NCBI GenBank assembly: GCA_900175165.2
Contig: FWWN02000691.1
Coordinates: forward strand, 1,103 to 41,812
Reading direction: 5' to 3'
Source of the DNA: Rhizomucor pusillus
Taxonomy: Eukaryota > Mucoromycota > Mucoromycetes > Mucorales > Lichtheimiaceae
DNA: 40,710 nt
This document shows, piece after piece, positions 1 to 9,932 of this stretch; within the stretch, counting starts at the first letter, position 1, and every line of letters begins with the position of its first letter. The notes below the pieces were generated by a model. It was not told where the DNA came from, did no database searches, and saw nothing but the letters and a program-made list of their open reading frames with translations. Made by a program: the position numbers and the translations under genes.

Positions 1-160
1 AAGAAACCCGAAGGCTGAAGCCCAAAAGGCTAAGAAACCCGAAGGCTGAAGCCCAAAAGGCTAAGAAACCCGAAGGTTGAAGCCCAAAAGGCCAAGAAAC
101 CCGAAGGTTGAAGCCCAAAAGGCTAAAAACCCGTAGGCAGAAACCCGAAGGCTAAGTCGA
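1..160. repeat. 31-bp tandem array (about 4 full copies plus a degenerate tail), cut by the window edge
   Basis: Four head-to-tail copies of a 31-bp unit lie at 1-31, 32-62, 63-93 and 94-124. They differ only at a few positions, such as ggct against ggtt. A degenerate partial copy follows to about 160. The unit is purine-rich and contains the short internal echoes gaaggct and aaaggct. The array starts at base 1, so its true length is unknown. It ends about 35 bp before the first gene. It has no sustained open frame and is treated as non-coding. Confidence 0.85.
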
Positions 161-195
161 AAGAGATGTGAAAAAAGAATTTTTATTTTGAAGTA

Positions 196-993
196 ATGCC
201 TTTTATACAGCTTTCTGGGAACAAGTCACAGTCATTGGCTCCGCTCCTTCCTGCGATGAAAGACCGCCAGTGTGCCGATTTTTCGCCTTTTATCATGCCC
301 GCTCAAAACTGTCAAATCAAAGTGAAGAGCATCGCAATAAAAAATGTGTCAGAAAACGAAGTTTGGGAGAAAGTAGTTGCAACGTGTAAGCCGACAGGCT
401 TACGAGTCATTGTCAAGTTCCTAATGGCCGAGTACGTTTTGCCCAGAAATTAGTATAACATTAACTAACGTCTGCAATTAGGAATGGCTACTTTCACTTT
501 GACAATCATTTACATGCGTCAGTTTTCTACAACAGTCACCGAGGCCTAAATCCGTCGTTGTTTGGACTGGAAAACGTCGAGGTGCTGCCGGTGAAGGAGA
601 ACGGAAAAGACGTTATATATAGCCAAGCAGCAATTGACTTTCAGCCACCACCACCAACGCCAGTCTCCTTGCCATCACCACCACCACCACCAACGCCATC
701 TTCATGCCATCACCACCACCACCAACGCCATCTCCATGCCATCACCACCACCACCAACGCCATCTCCATGCCATCACCACCACCGTCCACCTCATGGAAA
801 AGGCAAGTCTAAAATATAGCCGATAGTGTTCTTTTCTCATTCAATTCAATTTAGGCCGTTTGAAGAAGGGTTGACTATGCTTGAGGCAGAACTACAGGAC
901 AAGCTGGAGAAACGACGACGGTTGGACGACGAGATAGCCGCCATTGATGAAAGAATCAAAATGGCCAAGATCATTCTGAGCAACTCTCGTTGA
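196..993 (+). CDS. Hypothetical protein, three exons, proline/histidine-rich middle and C-terminal coiled coil
   Basis: I do not recognise the family. Exons 196-431, 482-802 and 855-993 join in phase to give about 231 residues. Intron 1 is GT-AG with a good ctaac branch site. Intron 2 starts GCAAGT, a GC-AG intron, and using it carries the frame into a charged C-terminal helix (ELQDKLEKRRRLDDEI) that looks like a short coiled coil. The first about 130 residues look globular. The middle is a low-complexity tract (Pro, then His, then Ile/Thr, then Pro) made by a 32-bp minisatellite. The stop codon is followed by an AATAAA signal at 1030. The ATG at 196 is the first in frame, but an upstream exon cannot be excluded because the 31-bp array sits just before it. 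Confidence 0.6.
645..792 (+). repeat. 32-bp minisatellite inside the coding sequence, read in all three frames
   Basis: A degenerate 27-bp unit (645-671) is followed by a 35-bp unit (672-706), two 32-bp units (707-738, 739-770) and a partial copy (771 to about 792). The core is ccatcaccaccaccaacgcc followed by atctccatg. Unit lengths of 35 and 32 are both 2 modulo 3, so each copy shifts the frame. The same DNA is read first as Pro-rich, then His-rich, then Ile/Thr-rich, and after three copies it returns to Pro-rich, keeping the C-terminal exon in frame. Confidence 0.8.
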
Positions 994-1035
994 AAACACA
1001 CACACCCCATATTCCCCGCCTCATGTACAAATAAA

Positions 1036-2336
1036 ACAAAAGTTATTCATCTTCATGATTTCAAAAACATGTCGATATGCTATACATGATAAGACTGTAA
1101 AGAGAGATTCCTGCTCTTCGTGGATGAGCATTCTCTCCTTGTTAGTATATATTGCCTATTCTTTTTTTGACAGGGGTTTGTTTTTTTCCAAGGACTCCAA
1201 CTTGAATTTTTTCAGTCCTCTTTTTCAAGATTGGCACTATATTATGCATTGCCGTTTCCCAACCCCACCCTTCCGTCGCCGTACGTGTGATGTCGCTGGA
1301 CAAAATTACTTTTAGGCGCAAAATGTTCGGATCACGGCCATTGCTAAACCGACAATTTTGTTCATCCCGCTTATGAAGGGTAAGACTTTCATTAATGGTC
1401 ATGAAAATGTACTTTCGCTTACAGTCCTTTGTAGGTGAGCAAACTCGTACTGGCCTGTCCCTTTGCGACTGCTCTCTCTTCGGTGGGGTTTGCTTTGTAA
1501 CAGTCTACTTGCCTGCTTGCACGTTATTGGCTAGTACTAGAGCCATACATATTTTCTCTAATGCTTCATGTTTTTGTGCTGTTGCAAGCTTTTAATATTC
1601 TCTATCGTTATCTTCTTTGATACATTTGATGGTCTTCAAATCTGGATCGCATTCTCTACAAAATTCATTAAGTGTTTGAAAATTGCACCATCCACCTGAA
1701 ATCGTCATTGTTCTTGTATGATTTTTCATCGGTGTATCCAAAAATTGGCTTTGATCCATCCAATTTCTATATCTTTAAATGCAAATCACTGTATATGGAC
1801 ACAAATCCATATCTAAATATCGGCATAATGATTACAGTCAAGGTCTACTTCAAACCATCAAGGAAAATGGTCAGATCAAGTCTACTGATCCTGGTTAAAT
1901 TACTACTCCGAATGGCCAATCAATGGATAGCAAATAATAATAATAAACGCGTAAACAAACGTAACTCTCTCTCTTACTCCAAATAGAGAAGAGTCTCAAA
2001 GGATTTCCCTTGTCTGCTATCCAAACACAACCGAAATCCACAGAGCGAACTATCAAAGCAAAGCGAGCAAAACTTGAATTTTGGAGAGTAAATTTTTTGT
2101 ATCATCCTTGTATGGCATCCTTGTTTGTCTGGAGGGCCAGAGTATGGATGAACTACCGGCCCGTCGCGCGTTCACGAAACAAATTCACAATCTAAGAGAT
2201 ATAATTCATCATAATGGAAATACAGCAAGAAGTAAAAGAGCAAAAAAGGCACACTTGAGAAAAAAAGCACACTCTCAAGAAATAAAGTGCAAGAATTGTC
2301 ATTGAAATAAAGAATGTGGTCAGATGAATGAGGATG
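1036..2336. other. Intergenic, AT-rich, no supported gene
   Basis: The stretch has only short open frames of 60-104 residues on both strands. None has a recognisable motif, splice structure or start context. It probably contains old repeat debris. Nothing here is supported as a gene or RNA. Confidence 0.5.
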
Positions 2337-2699
2337 CAGTGTTTCCCAAATTGGGCCATTTTGTGCAATTGATGTCCCTCGATCGGACGACCTCTTTTCG
2401 AAAATGCGTGTCCGTTATTTTTTATTTGTTTTGCCATATCACTATAAGCTCCCCTACCATTGACATCATTACCCTCTATAATATATCCTCCACCATTGCT
2501 TATATTTATATTTATCATAACTTCAATAAACTTCAGTTGTTTGATTAGTGCCGTATCAGGCTGAAAGGACGCGACACCAAAAAATGGGACTTGCGTGTTC
2601 GAAAAAGAGGCCGTCAAAATAGAAATGGAAGGCCATCTCAGCTTCCGACTGAGGGACATCGATTTGCACAAAATGGCTCAATTTATTTGGGAAACACTG
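2337..2699. mobile_element. Foldback MITE with long terminal inverted repeats, Tc1/mariner-like ends
   Basis: The left arm begins CAGTGTTTCCCAAATTGGGC at 2337. The right arm ends with the reverse complement, GGGAAACACTG, at 2699. The inverted similarity runs inwards for about 90 bp, interrupted by a 25-30 bp extra segment in the right arm. The element is 363 bp. The dinucleotide after the right end is TA (2700-2701), and before the left end it is TG, consistent with a mutated TA target duplication. There is no internal gene. It abuts the 3' end of the dead transposase at 2745, which may have been its insertion target. Confidence 0.7.
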
Positions 2700-2744
2700 T
2701 ACTTATCTGATTGCATATTAGTAGCTATTATTGAAGCCATTCAG

Positions 2745-4037
2745 TTACAAGTTCTCTTTTTTACGGTATTTATCCCAGCAATCGTGAGAATGAGAAACGA
2801 AACCATGGAAATCGCCCAACTTTACACTGTTACATGCATCACGGATTCTGTTCGATAAAGTCTCTTGTTGCAAAAACCTATGACGTTTAACTTTACTCTT
2901 TGCCACAGACCAGAACTGTTCTATTGGGTTGAGTTCAGGAGAGTATGATGGAAGATAAGCACATCGGTATCCTCGGAACTCAATATATTTGGCTATATCT
3001 TTAGACGTGTGTATGGGTGCATTATCCACAACGAGGTAGTGTCCTTTCATTTATGGATATTTGTCCATTTCATCCAAAGTGTCTTTCAAAAAGCTAATAT
3101 AGTGGCCCGTTAGTGCCAGTGTTGAATAGCTCGGATTCCTTGTTGTCAGTCTTTCTCTTCTTGTTAGGCTTCGGTATTCTCAAGCTGACGTTAATTAAAC
3201 CCGAAGCAGAAATAGCTCCCAATATGGTCGTGGTCTTTGCTCTTGTGGTAGGCACTGTAACAACAGCACGATTACCTTTCTTGGACCAAGCTCTTGTGCG
3301 TTACATATTTATATGAAACGCAGACTCATCAAGAAACACGCAGTTCGTCAAGAAGTTCATGTCTGTTTGTTCCCACTGGCAAACCCAATCATATCGTTCC
3401 TTAATCTTTTCTGGACTGTTTCTTTCCACAGACTGGAACTCTGCTTTTTTCAATGAAAGGTTGTATTCTGTTCTCATAAAGTTATAAACAGTACTATGGA
3501 AAACGTTAAGATCCTTGAATTGCTTCACTAAATGCTCAGTCACTTCGACGACAACAGCAGAGGGATTAGCATCAATAAAGTTGATGATAGTCTTTTTGTG
3601 TTTCCGAAGTCAGAATACGTCTACGACCTTTCTTTTCACCACTCTCAAAGATGCTATCAGGGCGCTCATCATACTGTTTAACCCATCTCTGCGCTGTACG
3701 AACGTGAATATCCAACTGTTTCGCTGCAGCCGACGTACTCATACACTTCTCAATCTTCAGTTTGAAAAAACCTAGCCTTATCCTGAGGAGTGTACCGAGT
3801 ATATACACGTTTTTCCATCACTTCCCTCATACGAGAATCCTCATTTCTTGGCTTATCTACTTGCATTGCATTGGTTTGAGAAGATCCCTCAGAAGCCGCT
3901 CGTTGCAAGTATTGAGTGTGAGAAGTAATCGTTTCGAGAGTAAATTGCTTCTGGTCAACGATGTAGTCCATGGGCTCAGGTCTACCATTCTCATCAACAA
4001 CATTTCCTAGACCATCTTCATACAGAAATTGTGTCAT
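2745..4037 (-). pseudogene. Tc1/mariner (IS630-type, DD34E) transposase, decayed
   Basis: This is a cut-and-paste transposase relic read from ATG at 4037 to TAA at 2745, about 430 codons. In order it has an N-terminal region, a helix-turn-helix (STSAAAKQL...RTAQRWVKQY, near 3680-3750), the first catalytic Asp in FLDESAFH (near 3320), the second in VVDNAPIHTS (near 3025), and the Glu in YSPELNPIEQFW, with 34 residues between the last two. It is broken by a one-base shift in a T run near 3765, a one-base shift in an A run near 3595, a TAA at 3301-3303 after HINM, another shift near 3105, and a TAA at 3051-3053 just before MKGHY. A TATA-like tatatata lies near 4092-4100 upstream. I found no terminal inverted repeats flanking it, so the element ends are lost. 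Confidence 0.85.
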
Positions 4038-4141
4038 TTTAAATCGTAAAGTAGTGAAGAAGAAACTGTGTGAAGAAAAATAGTACAGCACCTATATATA
4101 TACCCCAAGGCGTCGAGAATTGTTTCTGGGCATGCAACATT

Positions 4142-4181
4142 TGATTTCTAAGCAGGCGACATGATTTCTTAGCAGGCGACG
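4142..4181. repeat. Two tandem 20-bp direct repeats upstream of the transposase relic
   Basis: The unit tgatttctaagcaggcgaca (4142-4161) is followed directly by a copy with two differences (4162-4181). It lies about 105 bp upstream of the transposase start. It could be a subterminal transposase-binding repeat of the dead element, but no matching sequence was seen at the other end. Confidence 0.5.
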
Positions 4182-4311
4182 TGCATTTTGAAAATACTGT
4201 ATTCATATTGCCACAAAAGATGGTCCAGATTTGGAAAATAGTTACATCGGTAATATTAAGTTCTTCACTTAATATTATTTGATATTCTGCCTATGTTGAA
4301 GTATTTGGGCA

Positions 4312-5149
4312 ATGAAGTCGTGCCAGAAATCAGGTCAAGTCGCCATTGAGACGGGTTACCTGCTGCAGCTGCGCGCAAAGGCGGAAATGGGATCTCTTGA
4401 CGAGAGTATTAAAAGCCATGGACATATGTAAGTGGGCTACCTGGAACTTAGTACTAAGATACTCAATAATCATCTACTAACAGGTTGCAGCTACTGGCGC
4501 ATCATCCAAAATATCTCTCAGACTCCAGAAATATTGATATCACAGAGCATGACTATATGCGAGTTATCTTGTCTCCTCTGCTCGAATATTTTTTCACTTC
4601 ATCTCTGCGAATAAAAGCGTGAAGTATTAGTGTTATCTTTTAGAAGCAACCAATATTTACAGAAGCTCTGCCTGCAGAGGAGAGAGCATCTTCAACAACT
4701 ACACTACGACAGCCGAGAAGGAGTTTTATGATATCCAATCCTCTGTAAAGGCTTCAAGATTGATCTACGTTTTCTGATTGACCAACGAGGGAAGGAGTAC
4801 GATTTAGAAGCCGGAGAGATAGCGAGAAACGACAGCAAGGATATGCTTGTAGGGGATGAGGGGAAATTAGCGCGCGAAGCCGAAGATGTCCTGGACCATC
4901 TACTATGATCTCTTTGGGTTTATGCTTCAAATATCCTGTGAGTCCCAAGGAAGGATATTCACCACCACGAACTGTCTCTAATGATCAATTAATAGCCACC
5001 CACGCCGAGGTATCAACCGTACACCTAATAGCAAATGGGGTTATGTCACCATTCCCCAGTTCTCGTTTGATATTCCTGCTTCAACAATAGCATTAGAATC
5101 ATTTGAACAAACACCGACCGCACTTTTGACGATGAGAGTAAATGGATGA
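4312..5149 (+). pseudogene. Degraded copy of a Mucoralean multi-copy gene family of unknown function
   Basis: The relic starts at ATG 4312. Exon 4312-4427 joins 4484 onwards through a clean GT-AG intron (GTAAGT, branch tactaac). The joined frame gives HGHMLQLLAHHPKYL and then TEHDYMRVILSPLLEYFF. After a stop and frame changes, recognisable blocks follow: GESIFNNYTTTAEK, GFKIDLRFLIDQRGKEYDL, EGKLAREAEDVLDHLL, STVHLIANGV and YVTIPQFSFDIPAS. From memory these blocks occur in this order in unnamed repetitive predicted proteins of Mucorales. At least three frame breaks make it a pseudogene. The same superfamily appears in degraded form at 12-15 kb on the other strand. Confidence 0.55.
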
Positions 5150-6058
5150 AACCATTTTTTCCTCACGGCTGCCAAGTATTGATGATACTTCTAGAATCAT
5201 ATGTTCAAAATAGGCGAACGACTTCCTACTATTTGCACGACTACTAACCCTATGTCGCGCCTCTTCAGCAGAAACTGCCCAAAAACAGACCAGGACACGA
5301 TTGAGAGCTGGATGAGAGATACACGGTAAACGCCTCCTACCAACAACCTTTCAGAGTTCCATCAAGATAATTCGGATCAGTGAGCAATTTTAGCGCCAAA
5401 TTACTCAGAGTCTATCATAGTGAAAGAGAGGAGAACACGAACGAGTGCGGCTGGGTCCTCCGAGGAAACAAGCATAATAATTTGATCACCAAAGCGTATG
5501 CTGACAAACACCTGCTCCACTGATGATATATCCATCATCATAATCATATAACTTGGCAAACTCCCTTGCTAGAAAGTCTATGAATAAATCTCCTAGCAGG
5601 TTGGAGCTTCAATTGGAGGGCATCGAGGCCGTAGGAATACCAATCGGGGTGACTCGTAAAACTAGTGAGATGGGGATTATACCATACCTCGAGACAAAGA
5701 AGTGTTCGGTAAAGCAGTGAGAGAGCATTCTTCGAGAAATAGAAAAGGGAGACTCAGGAAAAATCAAACGAAGAAGTGATCCGTGGATTTGAAGTTAAGT
5801 TTGTGTTAGATTGCACCTATTTCAATGGTTACCAGTAATAAACATACGGCTAATTATTATTTAAATACATACAATTGAACGTAGTGTACCTGGCTGCATA
5901 CAATGCTTAACAAATGCTCTTGATCGCTTAATTGCTAATAAAAAAGGAAATAAGGCGCACTGTGCGGATGCAACGGATTCATCTTTGACATTTGGGAATT
6001 TAAGCTTGAACTTTGCTTTTCCTCGAACTTTTCACCCCTTCTCCTTGTCGAAAAGTTG
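5150..6058. other. Gene-poor DNA between repeat relic and esterase gene
   Basis: No sustained open frame, intron pair or domain is visible. On the minus strand between about 5330 and 5540 there are scattered translated words faintly like a LINE reverse transcriptase, too broken to call. The last about 60 bases before 6059 are pyrimidine-rich and serve as the leader of the esterase gene. Confidence 0.4.
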
Positions 6059-7313
6059 ATGAGAATGCGCTTATTTCTTGTCAAGTTAACTTTACTCGCT
6101 CTGGTGTTTAACCTTTGTCGTTCTGCTCCATTTAATTTTACAGGGATAAAAACTTTGTTTTCTTTTGGAGACTCTTACAGTACCCAGAACCTGAATCTAA
6201 CGACTTTGACATATCCGTGTCGCGATTGCACGTCTGCGGGCGGTCCAAATTGGATCGAATACTTGGTTGATATGCATCCCATGAAGTACTGGAACTTTGC
6301 ATACAACAGTGCGCCTATTGCAAACCATCTTGTTGGCCAGGCAAGTAGCTGTGCAACGAGGATATGCATAAGGATTAAATTGTCGTGAACGTCCTGGATC
6401 AAGATTATACATATGGACTAAACTGAATGTTTTTGTGTTTTTTAGAGTAATTCGTAAGCATAAGGAGGAGTGCTACAACATGAATATATCCATTTTTTAC
6501 ATTAATGTTCTCATGCCCACAGCAAAGTTATCGATGTGACGACGCAAGTGACAGAGCTCTTTCCTCAGCATTTTGTGAATAACACCGTTTTGCAATGGAC
6601 ACCAGCGACTAGTCTTTTTACTGTTTGGGTCGGTATCAATGACATTGATTTAACGTCGGACTGGAACAATAGCATTCCTAGTCTGAATGAAAAGTTGATG
6701 CTCCAGCTGTCGACGCTCATGGTAACGTGAGAATAGATCTAGAGTTCGTTCAAATGTGAGCATAGAGCTCATTTCCTGCTTTCATAGACCAATTTGCGTC
6801 GCTACGGTGCAGAGAATTATATAATACTTAACGTGCCACCTATCGACAGGTCGCCTTTATGGATTCAGCAAGGCCAGCAACTCGCAGAGAGTACGCGCGA
6901 ACGTGTCATTGGTAAAGCATTGCGATGCAGAGCGATATATGCAGTCTGCTGATCAGGTTTGCTCATAGAATACAATCGCGGACTCGACAATCTCCATAAG
7001 GAATTACAAGATGCATTCAGCCCTGGTCACGTTTATCTTTTCGATGCATGGTCTGCATTCACGAACATCTTGGATAATCCAAGTAACTATGAGCTATCTA
7101 TCACCCATGACTACTGTCCCGATTGGAGCAACCCGACACTCTACAACTGCAGTTCTATTGATCAGTAACGTGCCACGGATAGTAGTCACTTTCAACTGAG
7201 TTCTTACTTTACATCATAGATATTTTTGGTACAATGATTTGCATCCGACGTTCAAAATTCATCATTATGTAGCACAAGCTGTCTTCGAGTTCCTCGAAGA
7301 CCAGTCTATCTAA
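6059..7313 (+). CDS. Secreted GDSL (SGNH) esterase/lipase, CE16-like
   Basis: This is a predicted secreted ester hydrolase of the GDSL/SGNH fold, probably acting on acetylated polysaccharide or lipid esters outside the cell. Six exons (6059-6340, 6446-6453, 6523-6721, 6788-6911, 6957-7164, 7220-7313) give 304 residues. Residues 1-23 are a signal peptide. Block I FSFGDSYS holds the nucleophile Ser39, block II is NFAYNSAPI, block III VWVGINDI holds the G-x-N-D oxyanion residues at 134-137, and block V is WYNDLHPT with His282. The usual Asp three residues before that His is Asn279, with Asp280 next to it. The first intron is GC-AG (GCAAGT), and exon 2 is an 8-nt micro-exon needed to keep phase. 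Several N-glycosylation sequons fit secretion. The gene stands alone between repeat relics. Confidence 0.88.
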
Positions 7314-7734
7314 CTAAATAGCGCTAACATTCCAATGGAATATTCGTCTTCACCATAGAAAAGCATCTAATATTACTACCAGTATTGTTATCCTTTAATA
7401 TTCGGTATAACGCTTCTATGATAAAATTCCTTTCGTATAAAGAGCAGATGGTCCAATAGATCATGGATATTATCGATTGCACCGAGTATTCCGACTCTGA
7501 TCCTGTTACAATGATAACAGAATACAGACTTTTTTTATCGTCGCATAGCTTATCTGGCAATATGTATCCAGTAAAATACTAGGATATCCAAAGTAAAATG
7601 CTATGGCTTGAGTTGCACTCGTATCATCTTATTTGCTAGATTAGCCTTGTTAGCAACGTGTTCCGCGCTGCAAGAGCAGGATTCCGTGGCCATTATGGAC
7701 ATCGGTGTTTCAACTTCAATAAGCAGTGATGCAG
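7314..7734. other. AT-rich intergenic stretch
   Basis: No gene is supported. Short open frames on both strands have no motif. A possible acceptor (tgatgcag) at the right edge leads into the coding-like fragment at 7735. Confidence 0.4.
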
Positions 7735-8044
7735 GTACGAAGCGTTTGATAATCCAGTACACGACACTGCTCGTAATGAGAATTACTGGCGATTTACGAG
7801 AAGGCAGATTGCTCAAGAAGAATTTAAGACGGTCAATGAGCTGGAACAGCTATAGGAAAAGCAAATCGAAAATTTGCTGAGCATTGGCATAGACATGGTG
7901 GACATTATGCAGATTGACGTGGAAGAGGAATCGGAAGACGAGAGTAGACAGAGGCGTCCATTTTCTTCACCGTCCGCAAGGCCAAAGGCATCCAAGAATA
8001 GCGGGGGAAGATGCAATACTTCTCTATGTTCAGCTATTAGATGA
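7735..8044 (+). pseudogene. Coding-like fragment, acidic C-terminal end of an unidentified protein
   Basis: One plus-strand frame from 7736 to the TGA at 8042 reads like natural protein (YEAFDNPVHDTARNENYW, then RQIAQEEFKTVNELEQL, then EKQIENLLSIGIDMVDIM) and ends in an acidic and Ser/Arg-rich tail (EEESEDESRQRRPFSSPS). A TAG at 7853-7855 interrupts it, and no donor is close enough upstream for that stop to lie in an intron. It begins at a plausible acceptor, so the 5' exons are missing or unrecognised. I cannot name the family. It may be the tail of a dead gene. Confidence 0.35.
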
Positions 8045-8420
8045 TAAATTTCGAATGTATTGATTTCCTCCTCGGCCCTGAGCTTGTTCTGGTGATGGCG
8101 TAGCATCTCGGCATGAGCAAACATGAAGATGTCCGCACTGCCTTCCAGAAATCCGACTCAAAGTTCTTATCCAGAAGAACTACTTCTTCTGGAACGTAAA
8201 TTGACTTTGTGTCTGCCACAGGTACTGCCTTGGACCACACTGTTAACGTGAGGCGAGGAGCATCGTGTCAAAACGGATGTATATGTGTAAAGGCAGTCCT
8301 TACAGAAGATGCCAACCTTCGGGTAAGCTGGGGCAACCTTTCTCTTTTTCGTACCATGGCAACAATTGCTTTTCTAGATTCGATGGTTCGTCCGATGGTC
8401 GTTTGCTGAGCGTCTCCGCT
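8045..8420 (-). other. Unidentified coding-like fragments on the minus strand
   Basis: Two overlapping minus-strand frames look protein-like: SKAVPVADTKSIYVPEE followed by VVLLDKNFESDFWK (8240-8130), and FAHAEMLRHHQNKLRAEEE followed by INTFEIYHLIAEHRE (8120-8030). They are one frame apart. A good GTAAGG...AACAG intron could lie upstream at about 8240-8310. They could be exons of the unresolved minus-strand gene that starts near 9201, or separate debris. The opposite strand is also coding-like just to the left, so strand assignment is uncertain. Confidence 0.25.
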
Positions 8421-8486
8421 GCATGATGGATCTGTTCTCTAGCTGGCAGATATGCGCAACACTACCAATGAAATACGTGACACAAT

Positions 8487-9275
8487 TCATTTCTGCTTCC
8501 GAAGATGAACGACGCATGGGTTGCGTAGAAGGAGGAGAAAGGAGGAAAGATCGACATCATCGTCGGGAAGCAATCTTGTGTATGAAACAACATCAGTGAG
8601 ATCCAGCAGCGGATGTTGAACTGAATTGCTGGTGATGAAATGTATCTGAATTGTTGTTGAAGATCCCACGGCGGCGGCGGAAGGCAGGATTTTTTGGCAA
8701 CTCATTTCCCTTTTCCAATGACTCGACCAGTTGCTGCAAGGGTTTGAACTTTTGGACGTCAGTGTATATGCATCATGACATGATTCGTTTATGTGGGAAA
8801 GGATATCTTGATTGGAGACAACGGGATTGATTGGTAGAACCACGGTGTTTAAAATTGCCAACAAGGGAGCAATGCCCCGGATCAGATGTAAGGAACGAAA
8901 TGAACGGCAACGTGGTCGCTTGCCTTGTACGACACACGTAACGGAAGCTCGTATACTCTCTGCGTTGTAGCTTCCAAGTCTGTAAACTACATCTCCTCGG
9001 CTTACCGTCCGTTTTTGATATACGGACACAGCAAGCATCATCCGTTCTTTTTTTCGAAACAATGTCCGTGGGAGCAGCATTACCGATTGGTCCATCCACC
9101 AACAGGGTATTTTTTGCAGAAAAACGGTCGGAGAATCGAGTATCTTTTTTTTGAGTGTGCGGTCGATCCAATTGTTGGCAAAAATAGCTGAAATCATCCA
9201 TTTTGAGTTTGCTTTAATGGCCAGGTTCTGGACCTGATTTTGCCGCATCGTCGTTCCATGGTGATGTTGCACCAT
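8487..9275 (-). CDS. Hypothetical 262-residue open frame, gene structure unresolved
   Basis: The minus strand is open for 262 codons from ATG 9275 to TGA at 8487, longer than expected by chance. A second frame from ATG 9201 (MDDFSYFCQQLDRPHTQKK) also looks natural. It could join, through a 48-bp GTATAT...TTTACAG intron, to a third frame (LEATTQRVYELPLRVSYK and DHVAVHFVPYI). Downstream, words in different frames (VLPINPVVSNQDILSHINES; LQQLVESLEKGNELPK) suggest either more introns or a decaying gene. No domain is recognised. The 262-residue frame is given as the simplest description. It faces away from the small gene at 9375, with a shared upstream region. Confidence 0.3.
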   Translation of the reverse strand: MVQHHHGTTMRQNQVQNLAIKANSKWMISAIFANNWIDRTLKKKILDSPTVFLQKIPCWWMDQSVMLLPRTLFRKKERMMLAVSVYQKRTVSRGDVVYRLGSYNAESIRASVTCVVQGKRPRCRSFRSLHLIRGIAPLLAILNTVVLPINPVVSNQDILSHINESCHDAYTLTSKSSNPCSNWSSHWKREMSCQKILPSAAAVGSSTTIQIHFITSNSVQHPLLDLTDVVSYTRLLPDDDVDLSSFLLLLRNPCVVHLRKQK

Positions 9276-9374
9276 CCAGGTTCTTTTTAAACGACTTTCC
9301 GTTATTGTTGCTTGTTTCTTTTCAGTAATTTTTGTTCTCTGCTATCTTTTTCTCTCTCTCTGTATCACGATATT

Positions 9375-9605
9375 ATGGCCTGCTCACGGTTTCAAGAACG
9401 ATTCGATCTTCAAGTATCCATAGACGATATACTCTCAACGACGTCGGTGCCAAAGTCTCCCACCATGTCCACATCCTCGTCTCTTGAAAGCACTGAATCT
9501 GGATCAAGTACAAAATCTTACTCGAACAATAAACTCAAAAGATTGCTCGGCACCATCCGGAGATCTTCCTCTTCAAGACCGGCGCCACCTCCCAGTTTTC
9601 ACTAA
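9375..9605 (+). CDS. Small serine-rich basic protein, hypothetical
   Basis: A 76-residue single-exon frame starts at ATG 9375, directly after a tctctctctctg pyrimidine leader typical of start sites in this window. The protein has an acidic/hydrophobic N-terminus (RFDLQVSIDDIL), a Ser/Thr-rich centre and a basic Ser-rich end (KLKRLLGTIRRSSSSRPA). It could be a small phosphoprotein or regulator, and no family is recognised. An open extension to 9312 lacks an ATG and is probably leader. Confidence 0.5.
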   Translation: MACSRFQERFDLQVSIDDILSTTSVPKSPTMSTSSSLESTESGSSTKSYSNNKLKRLLGTIRRSSSSRPAPPPSFH

Positions 9606-9932
9606 GTCTCATTGACGACATCAAGACCATCTCTCACTCGATCCATGTCTGTCTCTAGAATCCTGCCTCCATCTCCTTGTTTTTACTGCTATTTACGCCC
9701 ATGTTTACAAACGCACAACATTTAATCACGCCACTTCTTAATACGCATTGATGTATGTACATACCCCTTATTTTCGTAGCTTTTAGTATATCCGCAATAT
9801 CAGCACCAATGAAGAAAAAAAATCTTTGTTCCTTTCATCGATTGATCATGTTGTTGTTGTTATTCACAAAAAGAGAGAATGAAACTGAAACAGCAAGGTA
9901 TCAAGGAAAGACGAGACAAGACATGGAACTAT

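Noticed and set aside
1142..1402. 86-codon frames on both strands
   Set aside because: No start context, splice sites or recognisable motif. Possibly old repeat sequence, but this cannot be supported.
5330..5540. Possible LINE reverse transcriptase fragment on the minus strand
   Set aside because: Only scattered words resemble a reverse transcriptase. There is no intact YADD-type motif and no continuous frame.
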